Positions 44,268-52,499 of a stretch of DNA of 64,000 nt are shown here, piece after piece. The translations under genes and the position numbers were made by a program. Source of the DNA: Chitinophaga polysaccharea (GTDB lineage Bacteria > Bacteroidota > Bacteroidia > Chitinophagales > Chitinophagaceae); the NCBI RefSeq assembly GCF_007829335.1, contig NZ_VIWO01000006.1:1-64000 (forward strand). The letters are read 5' to 3'. Each line of letters opens with the position of its first letter. Position 1 is the first letter of the stretch. The notes beneath the pieces were generated by a model. The model had not been told where the DNA came from. It was given only the letters and a program-made list of their open reading frames with translations, and did not search any database.

Positions 44268-44885
44268 ATGAAAAAAATCATTTACCTCGTTGCTTTGGTA
44301 CTCATCGTTGTGCTGGTTTTCTGGCTGGGCAAACGCTTTGGCAGCACAGATATGAGCCAGCAGGTAATTTCCAACAGCACCATTGTAAAAGAGATCGCAG
44401 AACTGGCCAGCCTGGATGTACAGGGCTCCGCCAGCATCAAAAGAAGTAATATTGAAGAAAGTGGCGACTGGACCGATAACCTGAAAAAGGCATTCCTGGA
44501 AAATACGGTCTGGGTGACGGTTCCCTATGAGGCAAAATATGGCATCAACATCGATGATAAATCCTTCAAAGTACAGCTCACGGAAAAGAAAATTACCATT
44601 CACCTGCCAGCTCCCCGCTTATTGAGCTATGAACTGAAAATGGACCGTATGGAAACGGCCAACCGTAAAGGCTGGCTGCTCACCCAAAACGATGAAACCT
44701 ACACCGATGTACAGAAAAAGCTGTATCAAACCTCCCGCGGGCAACTGGAAAACAATGCCTTGTATATCCAGCAGTCGAAAGAAAAAATAAAGAAGATACT
44801 GGAACAGTATTATGCACCGTTCCTAAAAGATCATACCCTGGAAATTGTGTATGATGGCGATACCAAAGCCCCTGCCCTGAACTAG
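44268..44885 (+). CDS. DUF4230 single-pass membrane protein
   Basis: 205 residues. An N-terminal transmembrane helix spans residues 4-22 (IYLVALVLIVVLVFWLG), then a soluble domain has EIAELASLDVQGSASI, VTVPYEAKYGINID and LPAPRLLSYELKM. This is the DUF4230 pattern. It is anchored in the inner membrane with its body outside; function is unknown. It overlaps the convergent gene on the minus strand by 4 bp. Confidence 0.88.
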   Translation: MKKIIYLVALVLIVVLVFWLGKRFGSTDMSQQVISNSTIVKEIAELASLDVQGSASIKRSNIEESGDWTDNLKKAFLENTVWVTVPYEAKYGINIDDKSFKVQLTEKKITIHLPAPRLLSYELKMDRMETANRKGWLLTQNDETYTDVQKKLYQTSRGQLENNALYIQQSKEKIKKILEQYYAPFLKDHTLEIVYDGDTKAPALN

Positions 44886-45601
44886 GCAGCCTGCCCGGCA
44901 ATATATTTTACCAGGCTTCGCTTCGCGATGGGTAACAAGGTTTCGTCTATGGGCACCACCAGCGGCGTTTCTATGCAGTAAACAGCCGGATTGGGCAGCG
45001 CATTCCGCTCCCGGATCAACGTGGTTTTTATATGCCCAATGGTATTTATCACGTCTTTCCGGTATTCCTGTACATATTGGGTATGAATACCCCGGAATTT
45101 TTCATCGTGGCGTTCAAAAATCGTTAACCGGTAAGCATATACCAGCGTGTTATTACATTTCCCGTCGCATAGCAGCAGGTAGCCTTCCGCCGTATCCAGC
45201 GGGATCAGTCCTACCGGGAAAATATTGAGGTTTTCTTCCACGTACTCGTAAATTTCTGTTCCCTCTTTGATCGTGTTATTCAGCTGTGGCAGGGAATATT
45301 GGATAATATTCTCCAGTTCGGCTATTAACTCGTCATCCGCAATCAGTTGTTCATACAGCAACTCCAGTTTCTGTAGATTTACCGCAGTAAGGCGCTTGGG
45401 AAACTGCTGCTGCAAAAACTGTTTGTTGTCCCGAAAAGCCACCAGGTTGTTGTAATGAAAGATAATGTCCGACAGCTGCGGGTACAGCTTGCTCTGGGTA
45501 AAGTAATGATTGATATCCTGCAGGTAAGCGAGCAAGGTATATTTCTTCAGCTCAAAATCGATATACCCGTCTGCAAACCAGGTTTCGCTTAACGCTCCCA
45601 T
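44882..45601 (-). CDS. Conserved hypothetical protein
   Basis: 239 residues, cytoplasmic, with no signal or membrane segment. It begins MGALSETWFADGYIDFELKKYTLLAYLQ and contains DDELIAELENIIQYSLPQL and a beta-rich part (GLIPLDTAEGYLLLCDG). Proteins like this occur across Bacteroidota but I know of no assigned function. It is transcribed alone, convergent with the DUF4230 gene. Confidence 0.8.
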   Translation of the reverse strand: MGALSETWFADGYIDFELKKYTLLAYLQDINHYFTQSKLYPQLSDIIFHYNNLVAFRDNKQFLQQQFPKRLTAVNLQKLELLYEQLIADDELIAELENIIQYSLPQLNNTIKEGTEIYEYVEENLNIFPVGLIPLDTAEGYLLLCDGKCNNTLVYAYRLTIFERHDEKFRGIHTQYVQEYRKDVINTIGHIKTTLIRERNALPNPAVYCIETPLVVPIDETLLPIAKRSLVKYIAGQAA

Positions 45602-45855
45602 ATGAATTAAATTTAATGGATCATGTCCTGAATTTACGAAAAAAAACCGGTAAAAAGGAGGGTTTTGCAGCGATAGACAGACATTTTAAATAATATTTCT
45701 ATGTCGGGGAAACTGTTTACCACAGAGGATCTTGAATCATCCTGCAGTGGTAAAAGCATAGATAATACCAAAAATATTTTAATGCTAACTTTTTTATTAG
45801 ACTAATTTTCATAACTTCAGGTATATTATTTTTCATTTTTTTAATTTCAGTTATC

Positions 45856-46173
45856 ATGAACATTTACGTAGCCAACCTGCACTACAGGTTGACCGATGAG
45901 GATCTCCATCAGATTTTCAGTGATTTTGGAGAGGTTACCTCCGCTAAGGTTATCAAAGACCACGAAACTGGCCGCTCACGTGGATTTGGTTTTGTGGAAA
46001 TGCCTAATCAGGAAGAAGGGGCAAAGGCTATGGATAGTTTGAACGGAAGCGAAATCGAAGGAAAACAATTGATGGTAAACGAAGCAAGACCTAAACAACC
46101 GAATAATAATTTCAAAGGTGGCGGTAACAACCGCGGCGGCGGAGGATATGGTTCCCGCGACCGTCGTTATTAA
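45856..46173 (+). CDS. RRM-type RNA-binding protein
   Basis: 105 residues. One RRM domain has RNP2 (IYVANL, residues 3-8) and RNP1 (RSRGFGFVEM, about 39-48). A Gly/Asn/Arg-rich tail follows (KGGGNNRGGGGYGSRDRRY). Such proteins are plentiful in Bacteroidota and resemble cyanobacterial cold-induced Rbp proteins. The preceding ~250 bp is AT-rich and gene-free, leaving room for a long 5' leader. Confidence 0.95.
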   Translation: MNIYVANLHYRLTDEDLHQIFSDFGEVTSAKVIKDHETGRSRGFGFVEMPNQEEGAKAMDSLNGSEIEGKQLMVNEARPKQPNNNFKGGGNNRGGGGYGSRDRRY

Positions 46174-46213
46174 TAAATAATCTCCCTTTATTCGGCACAA
46201 AGGAACTGAAAAG

Positions 46214-46240
46214 GCGCCCTTTCAATGGGGCGCTCTTTTT
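46214..46240 (+). terminator. Rho-independent terminator after the RRM gene
   Basis: GCGCCC (46214-46219) and GGGCGC (46228-46233) form a GC-rich stem with an 8-nt loop, followed by TCTTTTT (46234-46240). It is well placed 40 bp after the stop codon. Confidence 0.85.
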
Positions 46241-46252
46241 ATGCCCGGAAGG

Positions 46253-46351
46253 GCAGAAAGCACAAAGCTATTTTAGTGAATGACCAGAGCGAGTAATTAT
46301 TATCCGCCTAGATCATTCGCTAAAATAGCTTTGTGCTTTCTGCTTTACGCT
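46253..46351. repeat. Palindromic intergenic repeat element, copy 2
   Basis: Arms 46253-46283 and 46313-46343 (31 nt, one mismatch; core GCACAAAGCTATTTTAG) flank a 29-nt spacer. The element ends with GCTTTACGCT three bases before the stop of the acyltransferase gene. It shares GCAGAAAGC, AAAGCTATT and GCTTTACGCT with the element at 32479-32588, and both lie between convergent genes. This suggests a dispersed REP/MITE-like family used at 3' ends. Confidence 0.8.
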
Positions 46352-46354
46352 CTT

Positions 46355-47686
46355 CTACAACGCTCTCTTAGGATCAAAATTTTCCAGTTCCTGGGCTACA
46401 GCGGTCAGGAAAGTAGCGCCCAGGGAGCCGTCTACAATACGGTGATCGTAAGACATAGACAGGTACATCATATGGCGGATACCAATGGTATCCCCATCTT
46501 CTGTTTCTATTACCACCGGGCGTTTCTTGATAGCGCCCACCGCCAGGATGGCTACCTGGGGCTGGTTGATAATAGGCGTTCCCATCAGGCTACCAAAAGT
46601 ACCTACGTTGGTCAGCGTGAAAGTGCCGCTCTGGGTATCTTCCGGCCTCAGTTTATTCTGACGGGCCGCATTAGCCAGGGCATTTACCTGCTTGGTCAAC
46701 CCCACCAGGTTCAGCATATCTGAATTCTTGATCACGGGTACGATCAGGTTCCCGGAAGGTAATGCAGTCGCCATGCCTATGTTAATATCTTTCTTGATGA
46801 TGATCTTGTCGCCATCCAGGGAGCAGTTGATCAGCGGGAAACGCTTGATACACTTTACGATAGCTTCTATAAACAACGGCGTAAAAGTGAGCTTCTCCCC
46901 TTCCCGTTTCTCGAAATCACCTTTCACGCGTTCCCGCCATTTCACCAGGTTAGTAACATCTGCTTCTGCGAAACTGGTCACATGCGGACTTGTTTGCTTG
47001 CTCATTACCATGTGGTTGGCAATCAGTTTGCGCATGCGGTCCATCTCAATGATTTCCACGTTGCCGCTATAGGTAGGAGAGGCTACAGTGGTATTAGGTA
47101 CTACAGCAGCACGGGCGGCTACAGCAGCAGGAGCTGACACCGGTTCCGGCGTTACATCGGGGATCACCCTGCCTTCGCGGCGGTCTGCCACATATTGCAA
47201 AATATCTTTTTTGGTAACTCGGCCATCATTGCCGGAGCCGGGAATCTTTTCCAGGTCGGCAAAACTAACTCCCTCCTGCTGTGCGATAGTCAGTACTAAA
47301 GGAGAGTAAAATTTGGCGCCACCACCGGTAACCGGCGCAGGGGTAGTAGTAGCTGCTGTCACTGCAGGTACAGGCGCTGAAGTAAACTTTGGTTCCGCTG
47401 CCGGAGCTGCAGGTGCCGCCGGGCCTGCCGGAGCCGCTGCATCAGCATTGGTGTTGATCCGCGCAATAATAGTACCTACCGGCACTACATCGTTTTCCGC
47501 GAAAAGCACCTCTGTGATTGTTCCTTCTCCTGTGGAAGGAACCTCGCTATCCACTTTATCGGTGGCAATTTCAAGTACGGTTTCATCTACTTTTACGTGA
47601 TCGCCGACCTTTTTATGCCAACGGAGGATGGTGGCTTCCATGATGCTTTCACCCATTTTTGGCATTACCAATTCTATAATGGCCAT
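46355..47686 (-). CDS. Dihydrolipoamide acyltransferase (E2) of a 2-oxo-acid dehydrogenase complex
   Basis: 443 residues from ATG at 47686. The lipoyl domain (about 1-78) has the lipoyl-Lys motif ETVLEIATDKVDSEVPS. An Ala/Pro linker leads to a peripheral-subunit-binding domain (FYSPLVLTIAQQEGVSFADLEKIPGSG-type). The catalytic domain has the terminal YDHRIVDGSLGATFL active-site His. Whether it serves a pyruvate, branched-chain or 2-oxoglutarate complex cannot be decided; no E1 or E3 gene is adjacent. Confidence 0.94.
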   Translation of the reverse strand: MAIIELVMPKMGESIMEATILRWHKKVGDHVKVDETVLEIATDKVDSEVPSTGEGTITEVLFAENDVVPVGTIIARINTNADAAAPAGPAAPAAPAAEPKFTSAPVPAVTAATTTPAPVTGGGAKFYSPLVLTIAQQEGVSFADLEKIPGSGNDGRVTKKDILQYVADRREGRVIPDVTPEPVSAPAAVAARAAVVPNTTVASPTYSGNVEIIEMDRMRKLIANHMVMSKQTSPHVTSFAEADVTNLVKWRERVKGDFEKREGEKLTFTPLFIEAIVKCIKRFPLINCSLDGDKIIIKKDINIGMATALPSGNLIVPVIKNSDMLNLVGLTKQVNALANAARQNKLRPEDTQSGTFTLTNVGTFGSLMGTPIINQPQVAILAVGAIKKRPVVIETEDGDTIGIRHMMYLSMSYDHRIVDGSLGATFLTAVAQELENFDPKRAL

Positions 47687-47819
47687 AAGATTGATTTTTG
47701 CTTTAGTGCGCAATTAAAGCTGTTTGATAAACATTTGCAAATCAAAATACACAATTGCTATCTGAACAGCAGTAACAACGCCCTTTTGATTAATTTGGTT
47801 TTATGTTCTGGTGTATTCA

Positions 47820-49052
47820 ATGATCAAATATTTAACTAAATTAGACCTAAAAAAAGTCATAATGTTTGTTCTCTCAAATGGATACATTTATTTCTCCCAT
47901 TACTGCGATGACGCCCGTGCCAGAGTATCCACCGGCATTAAAGGGGTTAAAGATAAGGAAAGTATTAATATGTCTGTATTGAAGAAGTCTGAAGAGCTTA
48001 CTCTTGCCAGAATAAAAGATGCAGCATTAAAGTTTGAGGAATCAAAACGTATTGCCCAGGAGCCGGTTATAAAAACAGATATGGAGGCTATAGTGAAAAA
48101 ATCCCTAGGTAAGGTAATCAAAAATACAGGCGATATTAAGTCAGACTTCTTTCAGATGCTTGCTGATATGAGATCAGGAAATATGTTGAAACCAAAAACC
48201 AAAGATCGATTTAGCGATGCTAGTATTACTGGATATGACCAAATGTACAGGTATCTCACAGACTATTGTACAGAGAAGGGGGTGGTATTAACATACAATA
48301 TTAACACATCCTGGATATTACAATTTATCTCCTGGCTTACACAAAAGGATTTTTCTAAAAATACAATATCAACAGTTGTTGGGAATATAAAGACCTTTTT
48401 TAAGTACATGCACAAGGCGGGGAAGCATGCCAATCGTATATTCGAAGATGACCAGCTTATATTATCCAGGGAGGAAGCCGATACTATTGCACTTACAGTT
48501 CAGGAAATAGAAACCTTGTACAGGTTAGACCTCCCTCCTATCGAGGATGCGCCCAGGGATGTTTTTATATTTGCGTGCTGGGTAGGGTTAAGGAAGAAAG
48601 ACCTGCGTGCTATAAACAAGTATAAGCTGAGAGGCAAGGTATTTGACGTTCTTACTCATAAAACTGGTGCCAAGGTAATTATACCTGTACACTGGATGGC
48701 AAAAGAAATCTATGAAAAGTACGATGGTAAAATGCCGGTATTCGATACCAATAGTTTAAACTACCATATTAAAAAAATATGTAAAAAGGCAGGTATGACT
48801 TCGCCTGAATTGGTGGCGATGACTACCGGGGGAATTAAAAAAGCTGAATATGTTGAGCGATATAAGCTTGCCAGTATACATACTGCCCGACGCAGCTTCG
48901 CTACCAATGCTTATAAGGCAGGTATCAAATCTATCGACATTATGAAAATAACAGGCCATAAGACTGAGTCAGCCTTTATGAAGTATATTCGTATTGATAA
49001 GGAAGAAAATGCCCAGAACCTTGCTGAACACCCGTTTTTTACAGGCGACTAA
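47820..49052 (+). CDS. Phage tyrosine recombinase (integrase)
   Basis: 410 residues from ATG at 47820; a GTG lies three codons upstream. The arm-binding and SAM-like domains are N-terminal, and the catalytic residues are at the C-terminus: Arg258 in WVGLRKKDL, a Lys in THKTGAK, His354-x-x-Arg357 in SIHTARRSF, His380 in ITGHKTES and Tyr389 in FMKYIRID. Everything rightward is phage-like, so this marks the left end of a prophage. The att core could not be identified because the other end is outside the window. Confidence 0.95.
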   Translation: MIKYLTKLDLKKVIMFVLSNGYIYFSHYCDDARARVSTGIKGVKDKESINMSVLKKSEELTLARIKDAALKFEESKRIAQEPVIKTDMEAIVKKSLGKVIKNTGDIKSDFFQMLADMRSGNMLKPKTKDRFSDASITGYDQMYRYLTDYCTEKGVVLTYNINTSWILQFISWLTQKDFSKNTISTVVGNIKTFFKYMHKAGKHANRIFEDDQLILSREEADTIALTVQEIETLYRLDLPPIEDAPRDVFIFACWVGLRKKDLRAINKYKLRGKVFDVLTHKTGAKVIIPVHWMAKEIYEKYDGKMPVFDTNSLNYHIKKICKKAGMTSPELVAMTTGGIKKAEYVERYKLASIHTARRSFATNAYKAGIKSIDIMKITGHKTESAFMKYIRIDKEENAQNLAEHPFFTGD

Positions 49053-49077
49053 GCCAAAAATAAATGAAGATGATTTA

Positions 49078-49569
49078 TTACCTGATCAAATAATGGGTAA
49101 AATAATATTCATAATAAATATTACCATCAATAGGCCCTGTTGTTTTTTGTGTTATTACTACTTTAGCTGGGGTTAATGTTAGGATATTGTATTCATTTCC
49201 ACCATAAGGCTGAATAGTAAACCCCTTGCCTATAATGGAATATTTTTTGTTATCAAAACTATATCCAACTATTGCTGTATTTTTACAGGATAATAAATCA
49301 CCTGTAAATTTCCAATAACTATTCGTGAGATCATAATTAGCCCGAGTAGTATCTTTCACAGTCCCATCTGGATTTAATACAGTACATCCAGTATTACCAG
49401 AGCACTTCCATATACTTTTAATTTCTAGGCGAGAATAAACCCATTCACCCTGTAATAAATTATACGTCTTCTCCTTCTGTTCTTTGAATGGGTCAGGGGG
49501 CACGGGATCATTATTTTTACCACCACAGGCAAACAATGCGGGTATTATTAATAAGAATAGTCTTTTCAT
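49078..49569 (-). CDS. Prophage lipoprotein A
   Basis: 163 residues with a lipoprotein signal (LLIIPALFACGGKNND) and Pro-rich start. The body begins LLQGEWVYSRLE, a lipocalin-like opening common in Bacteroidota lipoproteins, and has C-x5-C at WKCSGNTGC. It starts 2 bp after the stop of the neighbouring lipoprotein gene, on the strand opposite to the lytic genes. The pair is probably expressed in the lysogen. The function might be superinfection exclusion or host surface change; this is inference. Confidence 0.75.
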   Translation of the reverse strand: MKRLFLLIIPALFACGGKNNDPVPPDPFKEQKEKTYNLLQGEWVYSRLEIKSIWKCSGNTGCTVLNPDGTVKDTTRANYDLTNSYWKFTGDLLSCKNTAIVGYSFDNKKYSIIGKGFTIQPYGGNEYNILTLTPAKVVITQKTTGPIDGNIYYEYYFTHYLIR

Positions 49570-49571
49570 AT

Positions 49572-50027
49572 CTACTTGTTATATTCTAAAAAACCTTTTG
49601 TAATAAATATTCCATTGGGGATTAATGTTGTATCAATATAACTAATCTTCAATACGCTACCTGAAAGTTCGTTGATATTAAATAAAGCCCTTTGCCCATC
49701 TATAGTTGAAGTGGTTTCTACCTGATTACGATTGAGTGTGAATACCCCAGTATCCCTATATTGACCTGTACCATGATTATTGGGAACATATGTGTAATAG
49801 ATGCTATCTTTATTAAATTGGACATATCCACTATCATTGTTGGAAACAGTAGTATCATTACTTATGATGGCTGTACCGTTATACGTAGTTTCAATATAGA
49901 TAGATTTTGAACTATTCCATTTACCAATAAGGGTTGGTACAATAGGATCTACAGATGGATCGGGGGTAACCATTTCCTGGCTACAAGAAATAATTAATAA
50001 TACTGGCAGAATAAAGGCTTTTTTCAT
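49572..50027 (-). CDS. Prophage lipoprotein B
   Basis: 151 residues from ATG at 50027, chosen because it gives a lipoprotein signal (ILPVLLIISCSQEM); the frame extends 36 residues upstream. The mature part has LIGKWNSSKSIYIETTYNG, again a lipocalin-like G-x-W start, and beta strands throughout. It forms a two-gene unit with lipoprotein A. Visible AT-richness contrasts with host genes to the left. Confidence 0.72.
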   Translation of the reverse strand: MKKAFILPVLLIISCSQEMVTPDPSVDPIVPTLIGKWNSSKSIYIETTYNGTAIISNDTTVSNNDSGYVQFNKDSIYYTYVPNNHGTGQYRDTGVFTLNRNQVETTSTIDGQRALFNINELSGSVLKISYIDTTLIPNGIFITKGFLEYNK

Positions 50028-50150
50028 ATGGATACGTATATAGATTGCGTAGTGTAAAAATAATTTCAGTAGACACTGTACCTGGCACCAGTTTTTACCC
50101 TCAAATATACTGAAGCATGCGAAAGAAGAATGCAAAGCGCAGAAAAAAAA

Positions 50151-50627
50151 TCAAGAAGGAAGCTTCAATCGATCCCTTATCTCTCTTATCTTTTCTTGAA
50201 CGTCCGATTCAGCTTCGTCTAACACGGCATCGAGGGTTGCCCCCTTGCGACTCGGAACAGTTGCAATTTCAATTTCCGCCATTCTAGCCAGAATTACGGA
50301 CTCAAAAGCCTCATTACGTATCAGTTGTGCAGTTATAAACTCATTCTGGTACCTGATGAGGCTTTTTTGTGTTTCCACTAAATCCCTAAGAGCCTCCTTC
50401 TCAGAATCAGCCCCTTGATCATTCGTCATTCGTTCAAATAATGTTTGAACATCTGTATTCAATATTTCAGCTGCCTTCTCCTTAATCTCAAAATCCAGCC
50501 TGTCCTTCAAAAACTGATAGTTCAGAGTCGTCCGACCGCTATAGCCCATCATCTCAGCGAATTGCTGAACCGTCATCCCTGCATCCCGGATAGCTTTTCT
50601 TAATATTTCGCCTTCTTTTTTAGACAT
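50151..50627 (-). CDS. Phage repressor-like helix-turn-helix protein
   Basis: 158 residues. The N-terminal HTH (LRKAIRDAGMTVQQFAEMMGYSGRTTLNY-type, residues 9-37) is followed by a likely coiled-coil region (SEKEALRDLVETQKSLIRYQNEF) and an acidic C-terminus. There is no peptidase domain, so induction by RecA-type self-cleavage is not evident. The position, leftward and divergent from a small HTH gene, is that of a CI-type repressor. Confidence 0.8.
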   Translation of the reverse strand: MSKKEGEILRKAIRDAGMTVQQFAEMMGYSGRTTLNYQFLKDRLDFEIKEKAAEILNTDVQTLFERMTNDQGADSEKEALRDLVETQKSLIRYQNEFITAQLIRNEAFESVILARMAEIEIATVPSRKGATLDAVLDEAESDVQEKIREIRDRLKLPS

Positions 50628-50664
50628 TATTCAAAAAATTGATCAAAATTTTTGATGATTATGT

Positions 50665-50680
50665 TTGTTCATTTGAACAA
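50665..50680. promoter_or_regulatory. Candidate repressor operator
   Basis: TTGTTC-ATTT-GAACAA is a perfect 6-bp inverted repeat in the divergent promoter region between the leftward repressor and the rightward Cro-like gene. A weaker TCAAAAA...TTTTTGA repeat adjoins it at about 50632-50655. Confidence 0.6.
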
Positions 50681-50706
50681 AATGTTTGTACTTTGCACTA
50701 ACATAC

Positions 50707-50723
50707 TGTACAACAAATGTACA
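50707..50723. promoter_or_regulatory. Second candidate operator (TGTACA-N5-TGTACA)
   Basis: Two copies of the palindrome TGTACA at 50707-50712 and 50718-50723, separated by five bases, lie 38 bp before the Cro-like gene. The pattern suits a dimeric DNA-binding protein. It differs in sequence from the site at 50665. Confidence 0.5.
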
Positions 50724-50761
50724 ACACAGTATCAAAATGACAATAAGTATAAATACGTGAA

Positions 50762-50968
50762 ATGATAACACCGGAAAAAAGAAGGGAGATACTGGATCGG
50801 CTGAAAGAAGTTGATACGTCAGAAATGTGCCGGAGAGCAGGCGTAAAGCGCAGGACTTTCTACGCTGTGCTTGATAATGAATCATCTCATTATGAAGTTG
50901 TAGAAGCTGTGCTACAGCAGGCAGATATTGAACTTAATTCACGTTTAGAAAAAGTCAATTCCCTCTAA
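50762..50968 (+). CDS. Small Cro-like HTH protein
   Basis: 68 residues. SEMCRRAGVKRRTFYAVLDN is a compact helix-turn-helix, with charged helices on both sides. It is the first rightward gene after the repressor and immediately precedes an excisionase-like gene (1-bp gap). A Cro-type antirepressor or early-switch role is inferred from position. Confidence 0.7.
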   Translation: MITPEKRREILDRLKEVDTSEMCRRAGVKRRTFYAVLDNESSHYEVVEAVLQQADIELNSRLEKVNSL

Positions 50969-50969
50969 A

Positions 50970-51260
50970 ATGGAAAGCATTCAAATCGTATCGCTATCCG
51001 TAGCTGAGCTGCAACAGATGCTTGATAAATGCGCCCAGGATGCAGCAAATAAAGCAGTGGCGCACATCATGGCAGTTAAACATGATCCGAACGAGGAATT
51101 GACTGTTGCTGATCTGGCAGACATGTTTCACTGTAGTAAGCATACGATATACAGAAGAATAAAAGGCCATAAGATCAGCACCGTAAAGGTTGGAAGGGAC
51201 ATAGCAGTAAAAAGGAAATTCCTTGATCTGATTAAAAAACCTGTTGTAACAGACAAATAA
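50970..51260 (+). CDS. Excisionase/MerR-type DNA-binding protein
   Basis: 96 residues. The C-terminal half is the helix-turn-helix of the excisionase family: LTVADLADMFHCSKHTIYRRIKGHKI, followed by VGRDIAVKRKFLDLI. The N-terminal 35 residues are helical. It probably acts as phage excisionase or early regulator. Confidence 0.8.
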   Translation: MESIQIVSLSVAELQQMLDKCAQDAANKAVAHIMAVKHDPNEELTVADLADMFHCSKHTIYRRIKGHKISTVKVGRDIAVKRKFLDLIKKPVVTDK

Positions 51261-51271
51261 ACCGAACAATT

Positions 51272-51529
51272 ATGAAGAAAGAATTTATAGCCAAACTGTG
51301 GACCCTTTGGAATACGACTAACATATTTGATGATATGGAAGAGTTTTCAGCTATGGCTGAAGCGCTGATGGCAGAAAGAAATGTCAGGTTTGAGAATGAA
51401 ACCACCAGGGAGTGGTTCTACGAAACTATTAACAATAGTCCAAAGATGCCTATACGAGAATTCATTGTTGCAGGTACCATGGCGTTGGACTTTTCACAAT
51501 GTCTTATTCATAATGTGGAACTAGGATGA
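51272..51529 (+). CDS. Hypothetical phage protein
   Basis: 85 residues, acidic and helical, not recognised. It starts 11 bp after the HTH gene on the same strand and probably shares its transcript. No motif is visible beyond a Trp/Phe-rich N-terminus (FIAKLWTLWNTTNIFDDMEEF). Confidence 0.65.
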   Translation: MKKEFIAKLWTLWNTTNIFDDMEEFSAMAEALMAERNVRFENETTREWFYETINNSPKMPIREFIVAGTMALDFSQCLIHNVELG

Positions 51530-51596
51530 TAGCAATCCGGCTGTATGTTTCTACATGTGGCCCTATCTATAACAATAACTAAAGATTATAAAAAAG

Positions 51597-51619
51597 GGCC
51601 GGTATTACCAGTACCGACC
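51597..51619. repeat. Hairpin upstream of the pentapeptide gene
   Basis: GGCCGGTA (51597-51604) and TACCGACC (51612-51619) pair at seven of eight positions around a 7-nt loop. The hairpin is 31 bp before the ATG, after which the leader is A/C-rich and unstructured. Confidence 0.5.
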
Positions 51620-51650
51620 ACATTAATAAACAATCTCAAAACACAAATTT

Positions 51651-52499
51651 ATGCAAATCAAACTTCAAATCAAATCTATTCTTGGCTCTCTGATCTTTGA
51701 ATGCGAAAAAGAAGATAACACAATTGCGGAGACGCTGAAAGAGGCAATCAAGTCTGGCGCGAACCTGTCTGGCGCGGACCTGTCTGGCGCGGACCTGAGA
51801 AGCGCGGACCTGAGAAGCGCGAACCTGAGAAGCGCGTACCTGTCTGGCGCGAACCTGAGAAGCGCGAACCTGAGAAGCGCGAACCTGTCTGGCGCGAACC
51901 TGTCTGGCGCGGACCTGTCTGGCGCGGACCTGAGAAGCGCGGACCTGAGAAGCGCGAACCTGTCTGGCGCGGACCTGTCTGGCGCGGACCTGAGAAGCGC
52001 GAACCTGTCTGGCGCGAACCTGTCTGGCGCGAACCTGTCTGGCGCGGACCTGAGAAGCGCGTACCTGAGAAGCGCGAACCTGAGAAGCGCGAACCTGTCT
52101 GGCGCGGACCTGTCTGGCGCGGACCTGAGAAGCGCGAACCTGAGAAGCGCGAACCTGAGAAGCGCGAACCTGATGCCGATCAAATCTGACTTTTTTGAAA
52201 TTCTCATACACGCCATTCCTGAAGTGTCTGGGCTCAAAAAGAAGCTTATTGAAGGCAAGATCAACGGCAGCGTATACGAAGGGGAATGCTGCTGCCTTGT
52301 AGGCACCCTAGCAAATGAAAGGATGTGCCGGTATAACACCATGAATGGTATTGTACCGGATGGAGGAAGACCAGCCGAACGATTCTTTGCCGGCATCATG
52401 CCTGGAGATACACCTGATAATAACGGTCCAGCAAAAATTGTCTTGCAATGGATCGAAGAGTTTGAATCGCTTGTAACTCCTATTCCAGTATCAAAATAA
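51651..52499 (+). CDS. Pentapeptide-repeat protein with conserved phage C-terminal domain
   Basis: 282 residues. Residues 35-174 are 28 uninterrupted pentapeptides using only LSGA(N/D) and LRSA(N/D/Y), which predicts a right-handed quadrilateral beta-helix of seven coils. Residues 175-282 form a separate domain (SDFFEILIHAIPEVSGL, YEGECCCLVGTLANERMC, RPAERFFAGIMPGDTP) that I recognise from phage and prophage pentapeptide proteins of other phyla. Function is unknown; DNA mimicry is one idea. The coding DNA of the helix is an almost pure 15-bp repeat. Confidence 0.88.
   Translation: MQIKLQIKSILGSLIFECEKEDNTIAETLKEAIKSGANLSGADLSGADLRSADLRSANLRSAYLSGANLRSANLRSANLSGANLSGADLSGADLRSADLRSANLSGADLSGADLRSANLSGANLSGANLSGADLRSAYLRSANLRSANLSGADLSGADLRSANLRSANLRSANLMPIKSDFFEILIHAIPEVSGLKKKLIEGKINGSVYEGECCCLVGTLANERMCRYNTMNGIVPDGGRPAERFFAGIMPGDTPDNNGPAKIVLQWIEEFESLVTPIPVSK
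51753..52172. repeat. 28 x 15-bp tandem DNA repeat of two module types
   Basis: Every unit is either TCTGGCGCGxACCTG or AGAAGCGCGxACCTG, where x is A, G or T (GAAC/GGAC/GTAC). No unit has any other base change. The same five-unit block (SGAN, SGAD, SGAD, RSAD, RSAN) occurs at units 1-5 and 10-14, showing a 75-bp duplication. The absence of synonymous drift points to very recent expansion or ongoing homogenisation. Confidence 0.97.

Noticed and set aside
45701..45805. 34-codon ORF upstream of the RRM gene
   Set aside because: There is no signal, motif or coding pattern. The region is AT-rich leader sequence and a short open frame is expected by chance.
47714..47819. Phage attachment site beside the integrase
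   Set aside because: Short palindromes (ATTTGCAAAT; TTTGAT...ATCAAA) are visible, but without the right end of the prophage no direct repeat can be matched.
51753..52172. CRISPR-like regular repeats
   Set aside because: Units are contiguous with no spacers and lie in frame inside a pentapeptide gene. No cas gene is present.
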